Part shown: piece by piece, positions 52,935-62,196 of the stretch
Layout: every line of letters begins with the position of its first letter
Numbering within the stretch: position 1 is the stretch's first letter
DNA from: Candidatus Methylomirabilota bacterium
GTDB lineage: Bacteria > Methylomirabilota > Methylomirabilia > Rokubacteriales > CSP1-6
Length of the DNA stretch: 64,000 nucleotides
NCBI GenBank assembly: GCA_035709005.1
Contig: DASTFB010000087.1
Span: 124,001-188,000 of the forward strand
Reading direction: 5' to 3'
The notes under the pieces: generated by a model
The model's input: only the letters and a program-made list of their open reading frames with translations
Databases searched by the model: none
What the model was told of the DNA's origin: nothing
Translations under genes and position numbers: made by a program

Positions 52935-54279
52935 GCTGGCTCTTCAGCTTGCGAAGGTGCTGACGAGCGACATCGACCCAGTCCTTCTGGGCGGGGATCT
53001 GTGAGGCCAATGCGATGTAGCGCTCCCACTGGGCGATCGCTTCCCGCGGATCCACCTTCTCGTAGACGAGGGCCAGGTTGTAGAGCGCCTCCGCGTGCGC
53101 GGGCTCGGCCTCGATCACCCGCCCGTACTCCTCGATGGCCTCCTTGTACAGTCCTTTCTCCTCGTAGACCTCGCCCAGCCCCATCCGCGCCTCGACGGAC
53201 CGCGGGTCCAGCTCGATCGCGCGCTTGTAGGCGTTCACCGATTCATAGTAGAGACCCTTTTCGCTGTGATAGATCTTCCCGAGGCTCACGTGGACGCGGG
53301 GACTGACCGCGTTGAAGGTCAGGGCCCGCTGATACGCGTTGATGGCGCCGTCCACGTCCCCTTTGGCGGCGAGCGCGTCGCCCAGTCCGACATGCGCCTC
53401 GGCGTAGAACGGACGGCGCTCGATGGCCTTCTGATACGCCTCCACCGCCTGGTCGAACAGCCGCCGGGGCGCGGACAGGAGCAGATCTCCCAACGCCTTG
53501 TAGGGCTCGGGATACGTCGCGTCGAGCTGTGTGGCCGCCCGGTACTGGGCGGCCGCCTTCCAGCGGTTGCCGAGGGCTTGATGCACCCGCCCCAGCGAGT
53601 ACTGCGCCACCACGAAGTTGGGGTCGGCCTCGATGGCCCGCGCCAGAAGATCGGCCGCGCTCTCGTTGCCTTCTTGACCGCCGCGAGCGGCCGCCTGCTG
53701 GCTCCGCGAGTACAGCTCCAGCGCGCGGACCGATGTGGTGGGGCGTGTCGCCTTCTCGATGCGGGCCGTGTCGGCCTCGCTCAGCGTCACCTTCATGGTT
53801 CGGATGTAGGCAATGACGAGGGCCGGCAACCGGGTGGCCAGCTCATCGGCAGGAACAGTCAAGGGTTCCAGCCCCAGCGCGTCGCCTCCGGCGGCCTTCA
53901 CGTTGAGCAGCCGGGCGTTCACGGTGAGGTCGGAGCCGACCCGGACCACTGTTCCGAACAGGGCCATGTCGGCGCCTAGAGAGCGGGCGGCCTGGCCCAC
54001 GGCACCCTCGCCCCAGGCCTCCGGCTGCCCGAATGCCTTGAGCCGGGCCGGGTCGATCTGGACGACCCCCGCGTGCTGGGTCAGCCCCAGGCGTAGTACC
54101 TCGGCCACTCCCTGCCCCGTCCAGGACCAGTCCGGCCCGGCGGCCGCCGCGTCGAACGGAACCACGAGCACGACGTGCGTCTTGACCGCGGGGGCGGCCC
54201 CGGCCGGCTGCTGCATTACCAGGACCGTCAGCACGACAGTCAAGAGTGCGAACCGGTGCCGGAGGTCACGTACCATCAC
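52924..54279 (-). CDS. Secreted TPR-repeat protein with N-terminal FlgO/CsgG-like domain
   Basis: This 451-residue protein has a signal peptide (hydrophobic ALLTVVLTVLVMQQPAGA). Residues about 35-165 look like the alpha/beta domain of FlgO/TolB-type periplasmic proteins (VVLVVPFDAAA, SLGADMALFGTVVRVG). At least six TPR repeats follow from about residue 200, such as EAHVGLGDALAAKGDVDGAINAYQRAL. The gene overlaps the end of the VWA fusion gene, so it is the last member of the MoxR/VWA module and may scaffold it. The GTG at 54279 precedes an ATG. Confidence 0.8.
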   Translation of the reverse strand: MMVRDLRHRFALLTVVLTVLVMQQPAGAAPAVKTHVVLVVPFDAAAAGPDWSWTGQGVAEVLRLGLTQHAGVVQIDPARLKAFGQPEAWGEGAVGQAARSLGADMALFGTVVRVGSDLTVNARLLNVKAAGGDALGLEPLTVPADELATRLPALVIAYIRTMKVTLSEADTARIEKATRPTTSVRALELYSRSQQAAARGGQEGNESAADLLARAIEADPNFVVAQYSLGRVHQALGNRWKAAAQYRAATQLDATYPEPYKALGDLLLSAPRRLFDQAVEAYQKAIERRPFYAEAHVGLGDALAAKGDVDGAINAYQRALTFNAVSPRVHVSLGKIYHSEKGLYYESVNAYKRAIELDPRSVEARMGLGEVYEEKGLYKEAIEEYGRVIEAEPAHAEALYNLALVYEKVDPREAIAQWERYIALASQIPAQKDWVDVARQHLRKLKSQLKD

Positions 54280-57200
54280 GCCCTCCCTCCGCTGGTCGAG
54301 CTCCGCGACGCCGGGGCCGGAGCGCCGTCACCCACCGCACGGTTCCGGCGCCGAGCCGCCGCAGCGCGATCTCCGGAATCAACAGCACCGCCACCGCCCC
54401 GACCAGCCAGGGCCACACGTCGACGGGAATCCGGGATTGGCGGCGTGACTTCAAAAATGCCTCGCGCGGCTGGCCGAGCGGGCCGCCGTTGGACAGCTCG
54501 GCCAGCTCCCGCAGGGCCGTCTCGTCCACCCCGAGGTCCCGGAGCTCTTGAGCATACGGTATCACCAGTCCGGCCAGTTGCGAGCCGATCACGCGATCGT
54601 TCCGGCGCTGGGCGGTCCCGATCAGGTAGACCCCCTCCTGAGGGGCCGGAAAGCGGCCCCGGTACTTGCCGGGCGCCACCTGCTCGAGATCGATGACCGT
54701 GCGCTCACGATTGGGCGCCACGACGCCGACCTGCGAATCGAGGAAGTTGATGAACTCCCCTTTGGCGTCGACGGCATCGACCACGACCTCACCCATGCCG
54801 TCGCGGCGCTCCACCAGGGCGACGGTATCCGAGCGCGAGGAGCTCCGCAGCGTCCACCGGGTGAGCTGGGCCCAAAACTTGTTGAAGTCCCGCCAGCGCA
54901 GCCACAGGACGCCCCACTTGGCCTTGGCGTCGGAGGTGAACGCCGCCGTCCGCCCCAGTCCGTAACGCCACGTGGCCAGGACGGGATCCTCCTGATGGCT
55001 CATGAGGACGAGCTCGGCGCTGCCCTTCACGGTCGTGGCCACGTAGCCGCCCAGCGGCGGCGCCGCGCGCCAGTCGATGTCCTGCATGGCCTCGTGAGCC
55101 GGCGCGGTGAGCTGGGGACGGAACGGCTGCTCGATCAACGAGGCCTTGGACGCCAGTTGCGTCTCCAGGGTGAAGATGCGGGGGATCGTCTGGGAGTCCT
55201 CGGTGTAATAGAACCGCCCCCGCCCCCACTTGGCGATGTCGACCATGAGCTGCAGGTCGGCGTCCTTGCCGATGGCCACCGTCGACACGGTGATCTTGTC
55301 CTTGGCCATGCGGCGGAGGAGGCCGCTGAAGTCGCCGCGCGTCATCTGGCCATCGGACAGGAAGATGACGTGCTTGAGTAGCGCGGGACGCTCGAACAAT
55401 ACCGAATAGGAGTCCTTGAGCGCGGGATACCCGTCCGTGCCCCCGCCGGCTTTGATCGTGGCGATGGCGTGGTGGACGGCCGCCCGGTCGCGGGCCGTCC
55501 GGATGGCGGAATCCCAGAGGAACTCGGTGTCCCAGCTCTGCACGCCGACCTCGTTGCGGTCGTCGAGGAGGTCCACGACGAGGTGGGCCGCCTCCTTGGC
55601 AACGTCGAGCTTGGTGACCTTCTCATCGCCGGTCGACATGGCCATCGAGCCCGACCGGTCGATCGACAGGACGACGGCCAGACTCGGGATCTCGACCTTC
55701 TGCTTGACCTCCATCGTGACCGGCAGGGCTTCCTCGACCGGGGTGCGATAGTAGCCGCCCAGGCCGAAGCTCTCCTCGCCGCCAACCATGATGAGGCCGC
55801 CCCCGTAATCGCGGACGTAATCCCGGATGTTGCCCATCTGGGATCGGCTGAGCTTGAGCGAGGAGACGTTGGAGAGAATGAGGCCGTCGTACCTCTGCAA
55901 GCCCGCCACGTCCTTGGGGATCCCGCTGGCCTCGACCACGGTCACGTCGATGTTCTGTGAGCGCAGGGCGGCGACCAGGGACCGGGCGTGGCTCTTGTCC
56001 TTCTCGGCGAGCAATACCTGGGGCCGGCCGCGCACGACCACCGTTCCGACCGCGCGGTTGTTGTCCTCGATGGTGTCGCCGCCGACCTCGAGCGCCGCCT
56101 GGTAGACGTGGATCCCGCTGTGATCCAGCGACTGGCGATAGCTGAAGACGTTCTTGCCGGCGGTGAGGCGGACCACCTGGGAGCCCAGGAACTCGCCGTT
56201 CCGGAACAGGGACAGGCGACCCTGCGTGTCCTTGAGGCTCCACGCCACCACCTTGGCCTGGAAGGGTTCGCCGAACTTCACCTCCTGTGGCAGGACCAGC
56301 GACTCGGCGACCACCTCCTGCTCGAACGTGAGCGGGGCCGGCACATAATAGATGTCCGCGCCGGCCGCCTTGGCGGCCTGGGCGGCGGCCAAGGCGGTGC
56401 CGCTGGTCTGACGACCGTCGGTGAGCATGACGATCCGGTTGGCGTGTCCGGGTGGCAGCGTGGCCAGGGCCAACTGGACAGCCTGGAACAGGTTCGTCCC
56501 CCGTCCGGCCACCTCGGCCTTGGGCCGCTCCAGCGTGGTGCGACTGGCCAGGGGTTGATCGACGACGGCGTCCTCCCCGAAGACGACCACGCCCGCCCGG
56601 TCGCCGCTGCGCATGGACTTCACGGACTCGGCGGCGAACCGCCAGGCCCGTTCCCGCGCGGCCAGGCTGACGCTGTCCGAGTGGTCGAGGAGGAAGACGA
56701 CGTTCTGGCGATCGACGAATCGCGGCAAGGTCGGCTTCAGCAGCGTGGAGCACAGGACGACGAGCAGCGCGGCCCGCAATCCCAGGGCCCAGCGGTCGCC
56801 GGACGCCCGGGGCAGCAGCGGCCACTGCCCGCTCTGCCGGCGCCAATAGAGCAGCGCTTCGACCAGGAGCAGGAGCACGGCCAGCAGGACGAACAGCTGC
56901 CAGAGCTCGCGGTGCACCGGCACCGGCGCCGTCGCCGCGGTTGGCGTGCTCGCGGAGGTCGGCAGCGGTCGGGGCTGGACGTTCGACTCTTCGGCGTTGG
57001 ACAGGTTGACGGCGACGCGCATCTCGCCCCGTGCCGTGTTGAAGCGATAGATGCCGACGTCCTCGGTATCGGGGAAGCTCACGACGCCGCGGGTGATCTG
57101 GGCCTTGATGGTGCGACCGCTCGGGGTGGTGACCGTCACCGAGCTCACCCCGTGCTCTACGGGCAGGAGGATGGGCTGCCCGGTAGCCAGCTGCAGGCTA

Positions 57201-58663
57201 GACTGATCGAGGGCGGCCGGGTGCAGCCAGCGGAGGCTGTTGGACAGGATCAGCGGAAAGGCCACCCGCAGGGGGAAGTCTGTCTTGAACAGGTCGAAGC
57301 CGATGAAGATCGCTTTCCGTTCCGGCTCCTCCAGGGCGTAGACGAGCGGACCGCCGATAGCCTCCACCAGCGGCCGCCCCGGAGCCAGGGGCCGGATGCG
57401 CAGCGCGTCCTCGATCACCACCTTGGCCAGCTCGACGTGTCGCATGACCGCGTGGGACCGGTCCCAATCCATGATGCTCGGCCGCTCCAGGCGGCCCAAC
57501 ACCTCCAACGGCACGTCGGGCGGAACCACGTTGACGAAGAAGAAGCGGCCCGGCCCGACCCGGGCCGGCGTCGTCGAGTCCAGCATGACGATGTCGGCCT
57601 CGGCCATGCCGCCCTCGTACTGATCAGGCGTGCGGACCTCCAGCGAAACCTGGGGATCCGTCCGGAGGACCTTCTCGAGGAACAGATTGCCGCGGCTGAC
57701 CAGCAGCACCTGGATCTTGCGCGGGGGCGGGAGCACCGCGAAGGCGACGTCGTCCGATGCCAGGTCGTCGCGCACGTCGATACCCGCCTTCAGCGTGCCG
57801 CCCCCCGTATGGCTGAAGGGCAGGACGACCGACCGGCGGATGTTGGGCTCGAGGCTCAACGAGCGTTCGGCGATCGGCGAGCCGTCGAGCTCCAGCCGCA
57901 GTGTGAAGGTCTGAGGCTCGGCGGAATAGTTCACCAGTGAGGCGAAGGCCTGATATTCCAGCGCGCCCTGATAGCTCTTGCGGACCGCCAGATTGGTCAG
58001 GCCGACGTTGCGCCCGCCGCGCCCGACAGCGATCCAGCGCAGCCGGCTATCGGTCGTCTCCGGCGCCTGGGACAGCGTGAAGGCGCCGTCCGTGAACACG
58101 TAGATCTCGGCGCGGGGGTCGGCGCCGACGAGGGCCCGGGCCGTCCGCAGCGCCTCGGGCAGCCGGTTGGGCAGATCGCGCGCCTGGGCCGAGCGAATGG
58201 CGGCCAGCGCCCGGTCGCGATCCCGCGACAGCGGCGCCAGCACCCGGGGGTGCGCGCCGGTCTCCACCACCAGGACCTCGGCGCCCTCACCCAGCCGACC
58301 GACGAGGGCCGCCGCTTCCGCGCGGGCCGTCGCGAACCGGGACCCGCTACTGTCGCGGGACTTCATCGACGCCGAGGCGTCGAGCACGATCGCCACCTTG
58401 CGAGCCCCGTGCCCCATGATGGTCAGCGCGGGCCGGGCCAGGGCCAGGGTCAGCGCCAGCAAGGCCAGGAGTTGGAGCACGAGGAGCGGATCCCGCTGTA
58501 ACCGCTGAAAGAAGGCCGAAGCCTGCCGGTCGTGCAGCGTCGTCTCCCAGAACAGGAGGCTGGGCACGCGCTGATCGCGACGCCGCACCTTGAGGAAGTA
58601 GAGCAGCACCAGGGGCAGCGAGAGGCCGAGAAGGGCGAAGGCCAGCGGTGTCAGAAAGCTCAT
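54266..58663 (-). CDS. Fused BatA-like/VWA/amidotransferase-fold membrane protein
   Basis: This single open frame of 1465 residues contains three VWA domains. Residues 1-80 have two membrane helices as in BatA. VWA-1 has MIDAS DASAS at 95-99. TM helices lie near 586-606 and 628-646. VWA-2 has DHSDS at 660-664 with TDG at 748. Residues about 880-980 look like a glutamine-amidotransferase fold without catalytic residues, and VWA-3 has DRSGS at 1002-1006 with SDG at 1103. A last TM helix lies near 1415. Elsewhere the two halves (break near 610-620) are usually separate proteins. It is likely a large periplasmic metal-dependent binding or assembly platform working with MoxR. Confidence 0.85.
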   Translation of the reverse strand: MSFLTPLAFALLGLSLPLVLLYFLKVRRRDQRVPSLLFWETTLHDRQASAFFQRLQRDPLLVLQLLALLALTLALARPALTIMGHGARKVAIVLDASASMKSRDSSGSRFATARAEAAALVGRLGEGAEVLVVETGAHPRVLAPLSRDRDRALAAIRSAQARDLPNRLPEALRTARALVGADPRAEIYVFTDGAFTLSQAPETTDSRLRWIAVGRGGRNVGLTNLAVRKSYQGALEYQAFASLVNYSAEPQTFTLRLELDGSPIAERSLSLEPNIRRSVVLPFSHTGGGTLKAGIDVRDDLASDDVAFAVLPPPRKIQVLLVSRGNLFLEKVLRTDPQVSLEVRTPDQYEGGMAEADIVMLDSTTPARVGPGRFFFVNVVPPDVPLEVLGRLERPSIMDWDRSHAVMRHVELAKVVIEDALRIRPLAPGRPLVEAIGGPLVYALEEPERKAIFIGFDLFKTDFPLRVAFPLILSNSLRWLHPAALDQSSLQLATGQPILLPVEHGVSSVTVTTPSGRTIKAQITRGVVSFPDTEDVGIYRFNTARGEMRVAVNLSNAEESNVQPRPLPTSASTPTAATAPVPVHRELWQLFVLLAVLLLLVEALLYWRRQSGQWPLLPRASGDRWALGLRAALLVVLCSTLLKPTLPRFVDRQNVVFLLDHSDSVSLAARERAWRFAAESVKSMRSGDRAGVVVFGEDAVVDQPLASRTTLERPKAEVAGRGTNLFQAVQLALATLPPGHANRIVMLTDGRQTSGTALAAAQAAKAAGADIYYVPAPLTFEQEVVAESLVLPQEVKFGEPFQAKVVAWSLKDTQGRLSLFRNGEFLGSQVVRLTAGKNVFSYRQSLDHSGIHVYQAALEVGGDTIEDNNRAVGTVVVRGRPQVLLAEKDKSHARSLVAALRSQNIDVTVVEASGIPKDVAGLQRYDGLILSNVSSLKLSRSQMGNIRDYVRDYGGGLIMVGGEESFGLGGYYRTPVEEALPVTMEVKQKVEIPSLAVVLSIDRSGSMAMSTGDEKVTKLDVAKEAAHLVVDLLDDRNEVGVQSWDTEFLWDSAIRTARDRAAVHHAIATIKAGGGTDGYPALKDSYSVLFERPALLKHVIFLSDGQMTRGDFSGLLRRMAKDKITVSTVAIGKDADLQLMVDIAKWGRGRFYYTEDSQTIPRIFTLETQLASKASLIEQPFRPQLTAPAHEAMQDIDWRAAPPLGGYVATTVKGSAELVLMSHQEDPVLATWRYGLGRTAAFTSDAKAKWGVLWLRWRDFNKFWAQLTRWTLRSSSRSDTVALVERRDGMGEVVVDAVDAKGEFINFLDSQVGVVAPNRERTVIDLEQVAPGKYRGRFPAPQEGVYLIGTAQRRNDRVIGSQLAGLVIPYAQELRDLGVDETALRELAELSNGGPLGQPREAFLKSRRQSRIPVDVWPWLVGAVAVLLIPEIALRRLGAGTVRWVTALRPRRRGARPAEGGRDGT

Positions 58664-58673
58664 GCCCGCTCCG

Positions 58674-59564
58674 TCACCCCAGGACCAGACCCCGCAGGTG
58701 GGACAGGACGAACTCCTCCACCGGAGTCTCCGTGCTCACCCGCCGGTATCCGATCTCCTGGGATCGGCAGAAATCTTCGACGCGCTGCAGGAACTCACCG
58801 AGGCGCTGGCGATATCTGCGTAGAGCCTCGCCGTCCACGGTGATCTCGAGCATGCTGTCGGTCTCGCTGTCGTGCAGGCGCAGGTCTCCGGCCAGCGTCG
58901 GCTGCAACTCCTCGGCGGCCAGGACGTGGATCACGTGCACCTCGAACCGGCGCTCCAGCAGCGCTCGCACCCCGCTCTCGAAGCCGCCGGGGTCGAGCAG
59001 GTCGGAGATGACGATGGCCAGCCCCGGCTCGTGGGCGCGGCGGGCGTAGTCGCTGAGCCCCCGGTTGAGGTTGGTGGCCCCGTCGGCCTCCAGCCGCGCC
59101 AGGAAATCGACCAGCGTCACGAACTGGTTCCGGCCCCGCGTGGGTGCCCAGCCTTCCGTCACCTTCTCGCGGAGGACACCGACGCCGACGCGCTCCAGGC
59201 TGACCAGCCCCACGAAGCCCAGGGCGGACGCGACCCGAGCCGCGTAGCGCAGCTTGGTCGGCTCGCCGAAGGCCATGGAGCTGGACCCGTCGACGAGCAG
59301 ATGCACGCAGAGGTCTTCCTCGTCGACGAAGAGCTTCACGTGCAGGCGGTTCAGCCGGCCGTAGATGTTCCAGTCGACGTACCGGAGGTCGTCGCCCATC
59401 CCGTACGGCCGGTAGTCGGAGAATTCCACGCTCTGCCCTTTGCGGGGGCTGCGTCGTTCCCCCTTCACCCGGCCCCGGAAGGTGCGGCGGGAAGCCAGGG
59501 TGAGGCGCTCCAACTGAGCCAGGAACTCTGAGCTGAAGAAGCCGCGGTAGGTGGCCGCCGGCAC
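58674..59564 (-). CDS. DUF58 domain protein
   Basis: This 296-residue protein has the DUF58 signature RRSPRKGQSVEFSDYRPYGMGDDLRYVDWNIYGR followed by a VWA-like part starting VHLLVDGSSSMAFG (DxSxS). DUF58 proteins are regularly encoded between MoxR ATPases and VWA proteins. The start is GTG at 59564, only 3 bases after the upstream gene. Exact function is unknown. Confidence 0.9.
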   Translation of the reverse strand: MPAATYRGFFSSEFLAQLERLTLASRRTFRGRVKGERRSPRKGQSVEFSDYRPYGMGDDLRYVDWNIYGRLNRLHVKLFVDEEDLCVHLLVDGSSSMAFGEPTKLRYAARVASALGFVGLVSLERVGVGVLREKVTEGWAPTRGRNQFVTLVDFLARLEADGATNLNRGLSDYARRAHEPGLAIVISDLLDPGGFESGVRALLERRFEVHVIHVLAAEELQPTLAGDLRLHDSETDSMLEITVDGEALRRYRQRLGEFLQRVEDFCRSQEIGYRRVSTETPVEEFVLSHLRGLVLG

Positions 59565-59567
59565 CGA

Positions 59568-61028
59568 TTATCGCTCGTCGAGCGACTGGAAGTAGTCGCG
59601 GATCTGCTCGTGATAGTCGCGGGGCACCTGTTCCCGGACCAACGAATCCTCCATGGCCTTGCGATACTGTCCGATGACGCCCAGATACGTCAGCCGCGAG
59701 GGTGTGTGACCGCCACGACCCGTCAGGTTCGTGTCGTAGCCGTCCTTGCGACCCTGGCGGGACTCCCCCTCCACGCCCACGTCGTAGGGGTTGGCGCGCA
59801 GGCGCTGGGAGGCCTCGCCCTTGGGCGTGGGGTTCTTGCCCTTGCCCGGCAGCATTCCCTCGCCCTCGCCGAAATCGGGATCCTCGCCCCCCGCCCCGGA
59901 GCCGCCGCTACGGCGGTCGCGGTCACGATCGGTCTCCTTCCCGCCGCGGAGCCCGCGCCCCGAGCGCTGCCCTTCCTCCATGGCCCGCAGCTTGTCGAGC
60001 GCCTTCTCCATCGCTTCCAGCGCGCGGTCCTGGTCGCCGTACTCCAGCGCCTCCATGCCCTCGCCGACGTCGGAGCTCCAGTCGCCTCCGCCTTTGCGGC
60101 CCAGCCGCTCCATCTCCTGCAAGAGTTCGCGCAGCTTCTGCGGGGAGATCTGATCCGGGCGCAAGCCGTCGCGCAGGGCTTTGGACTTGCGGAAGACCAT
60201 CTTGTACTGGCTGGTGGTGAAGTCCGATTGAAGGTCCGGCAGGCGGTCCACCTGCTCGAGCAGCTTGAGGCGCTCGTCCCCCTTCTTGAGGAAGCTGTTG
60301 AAATCTGGCCGCTGATTGCCCAGCGAGGTGTCCTTGAAGAGGGCGCTGAGATCTCCGGCCGTCGGCGCCCCGCCGCCCGCCGTGCGCGCCATGTAATCCC
60401 GCTCTTCCAACGGGGACCGCCGCAGGCGGTCCCGCGTCGCCGCGGGCTGGTCCTGCTGCAGCAGGTCGCCGCCCGAACGGTCCACCGCATCCTCGTCCTC
60501 GGTCGTGGAGGTGAGGTCGAACAGGCTGGCGGACGGCAGGGGCACGGCCGGACTCAAGAAGAGGATGAGCACCACCAGCGCCAGCGCCGGCAGCCACTTC
60601 ACCTCACGGGGCAGCACCCGCGGCACGATTTGACGCGGGGTCAGTCGGGCCGCGTGAGCGCGGGCATCGGCGATCAGAGCCTCCACCAGCGGAGTCCGGT
60701 CGGCGCGGCCCGCCCACTCCAGGGCGGTGGTGGCGCGGTCGTGGAGCCCGAAGGCGCGATCGCCCAGCCGGGCCGCGTCCAGCGAACTGACGCCGCGGCT
60801 CAAACCCCAGAGACCACCGGCCAGCAGCCCGGCCAGCACGACCGCACCGGCCACGACCGGCGCCCACGGACCGATCACCACCTTGAAGAGCAGGACGACG
60901 ACGCCGGTCACGGCGCCCCAGAACACGCCGCGCAGGGCGAAGTGCTCGGCCCGGCGCCAGCGTACCTGGCTGGCGATACCGCGTACGAGCGCGTCGAGCT
61001 CGGGATGCAGGTCGCTGTCGGCCATCAT
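59568..61028 (-). CDS. Membrane protein of the MoxR/DUF58 cluster (DUF4175-like)
   Basis: This 486-residue protein has two N-terminal membrane helices (about residues 33-52 and 57-76) and a third near 145-165. A long hydrophilic tail rich in Gly, Arg and Asp (about 360-430, GGKETDRDRDRRSGGSGAGG) is probably disordered. The final segment YLGVIGQYRKAMEDSLVREQVPRDYHEQIRDYFQSL is a conserved-looking helix. It resembles the DUF4175-type proteins often found in these clusters; the match is by layout only. Start is ATG 61028 or 61025 behind a GGAGG site. Confidence 0.7.
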   Translation of the reverse strand: MMADSDLHPELDALVRGIASQVRWRRAEHFALRGVFWGAVTGVVVLLFKVVIGPWAPVVAGAVVLAGLLAGGLWGLSRGVSSLDAARLGDRAFGLHDRATTALEWAGRADRTPLVEALIADARAHAARLTPRQIVPRVLPREVKWLPALALVVLILFLSPAVPLPSASLFDLTSTTEDEDAVDRSGGDLLQQDQPAATRDRLRRSPLEERDYMARTAGGGAPTAGDLSALFKDTSLGNQRPDFNSFLKKGDERLKLLEQVDRLPDLQSDFTTSQYKMVFRKSKALRDGLRPDQISPQKLRELLQEMERLGRKGGGDWSSDVGEGMEALEYGDQDRALEAMEKALDKLRAMEEGQRSGRGLRGGKETDRDRDRRSGGSGAGGEDPDFGEGEGMLPGKGKNPTPKGEASQRLRANPYDVGVEGESRQGRKDGYDTNLTGRGGHTPSRLTYLGVIGQYRKAMEDSLVREQVPRDYHEQIRDYFQSLDER

Positions 61029-61043
61029 GACCTCCGGCTGCGA

Positions 61044-62057
61044 TCAGCGGAGAAAGGGCTCTTTGCTCCGCGCCGTGTGCTGCTCGATGCTCTCGACGAC
61101 GTCGCCGATGAGCGAGTCGATGTCCACGGCCTCGGCTTCGCCCTCGAAGTTCAGGATCACGCGGTGCCGCAGCGCCGGCGCGGCCAGCGCCTTCAAGTCG
61201 TCAGCGCTCACATTGAACCGTCCCTGACACAGCGCTCGCACCTTGGCGCCCAGCACGAGGGCCTGGGCGCCCCGCGGGCTCGCGCCGTAGCGGACGAAAC
61301 GCCGCGTGACGTCGGGGGCGTGCTCCCACTCCGGATGCGTGGCCATGATGATGGCCGAAGCGAAGTCGCGCACGTGGGAGGCGATCGGCACTTCACGGAT
61401 CAGCTCCCGGTAGCCGAGCACCGCCGGCCCGTTCATCACCCGGTTCACCGCCACCTGGCGGGTCTGGGTCGTGCGCTCGACGATCGCGTTGAGCTCCTCG
61501 ATGGCCGGATACCGCACGCGCAGCTTGAAGATGAAGCGGTCCAGCTGAGCCTCGGGCAGCGGGTAGGTTCCCTCCATCTCGATGGGATTCTGCGTGGCCA
61601 GGACGAAGAACGGCCCCGGCAGTGGCCGGGAAGCCCCGCCCACCGTGACGTAGCCTTCCTGCATGCCCTCGAGCAACGCCGACTGCGTCTTGGGAGTGGC
61701 CCGGTTGATCTCGTCGGCCAGCAGGATGTGGGCGAAGATGGGACCGTGCTGAAATTCGAAGTGCTTTCGACCCGCGGCATCCTCGACGATCATGTTCGTG
61801 CCGATGATGTCGGCGGGCATGAGGTCCGGTGTGAACTGGATGCGCGAGAAGGACAGCTCCAGGCCTTCGGCCAGCGTCTTGATGAGCAGTGTCTTGCCGA
61901 GGCCGGGCACGCCTTCCAGCAGCAGGTGCCCGCCCGCGAACATCCCGATGAGCACGTGCTCGATGATCTCGCGCTGCCCGACGATGACCTTCTCGACCTC
62001 ACCGCGCAGCGCGTTGAAGCCGCCGACGAACTCCTGGACCCGGGCCTCCTGCGTCAT
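61044..62057 (-). CDS. MoxR family AAA+ ATPase
   Basis: This 337-residue AAA+ protein has Walker A GVPGLGKT, Walker B HILLADEINR, sensor 1 VLATQNPIEMEGTYPLPEAQLDRF and the sensor 2 area RYGASPRGAQAL. MoxR ATPases act as chaperones or regulators with VWA proteins encoded alongside, which fits the module here. The ATG at 62057 is the first gene after a candidate promoter at 62122-62152. Confidence 0.95.
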   Translation of the reverse strand: MTQEARVQEFVGGFNALRGEVEKVIVGQREIIEHVLIGMFAGGHLLLEGVPGLGKTLLIKTLAEGLELSFSRIQFTPDLMPADIIGTNMIVEDAAGRKHFEFQHGPIFAHILLADEINRATPKTQSALLEGMQEGYVTVGGASRPLPGPFFVLATQNPIEMEGTYPLPEAQLDRFIFKLRVRYPAIEELNAIVERTTQTRQVAVNRVMNGPAVLGYRELIREVPIASHVRDFASAIIMATHPEWEHAPDVTRRFVRYGASPRGAQALVLGAKVRALCQGRFNVSADDLKALAAPALRHRVILNFEGEAEAVDIDSLIGDVVESIEQHTARSKEPFLR

Positions 62058-62121
62058 CGAGCCCTCCGCTCTCCGGGAGCGGGGGTGACACCCCAGGCGC
62101 CCGGCCGCTTGATCTGTCTTG

Positions 62122-62152
62122 ATTCTATCGTCAGACGCAAGGTGCTTGCCAA
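62122..62152 (-). promoter_or_regulatory. Candidate promoter of the MoxR/VWA operon
   Basis: On the minus strand TAGAAT (62127-62122) matches five of six -10 positions, with TTGGCA (62152-62147) upstream. The spacing is 19 bases, longer than ideal. The predicted mRNA leader is about 60 bases and contains the palindromic GGTGTCACCC. Confidence 0.4.
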
Positions 62153-62196
62153 AAGAACCGACGCACCCGGCCGCCAACCCGACGGGGACAGCGCCG

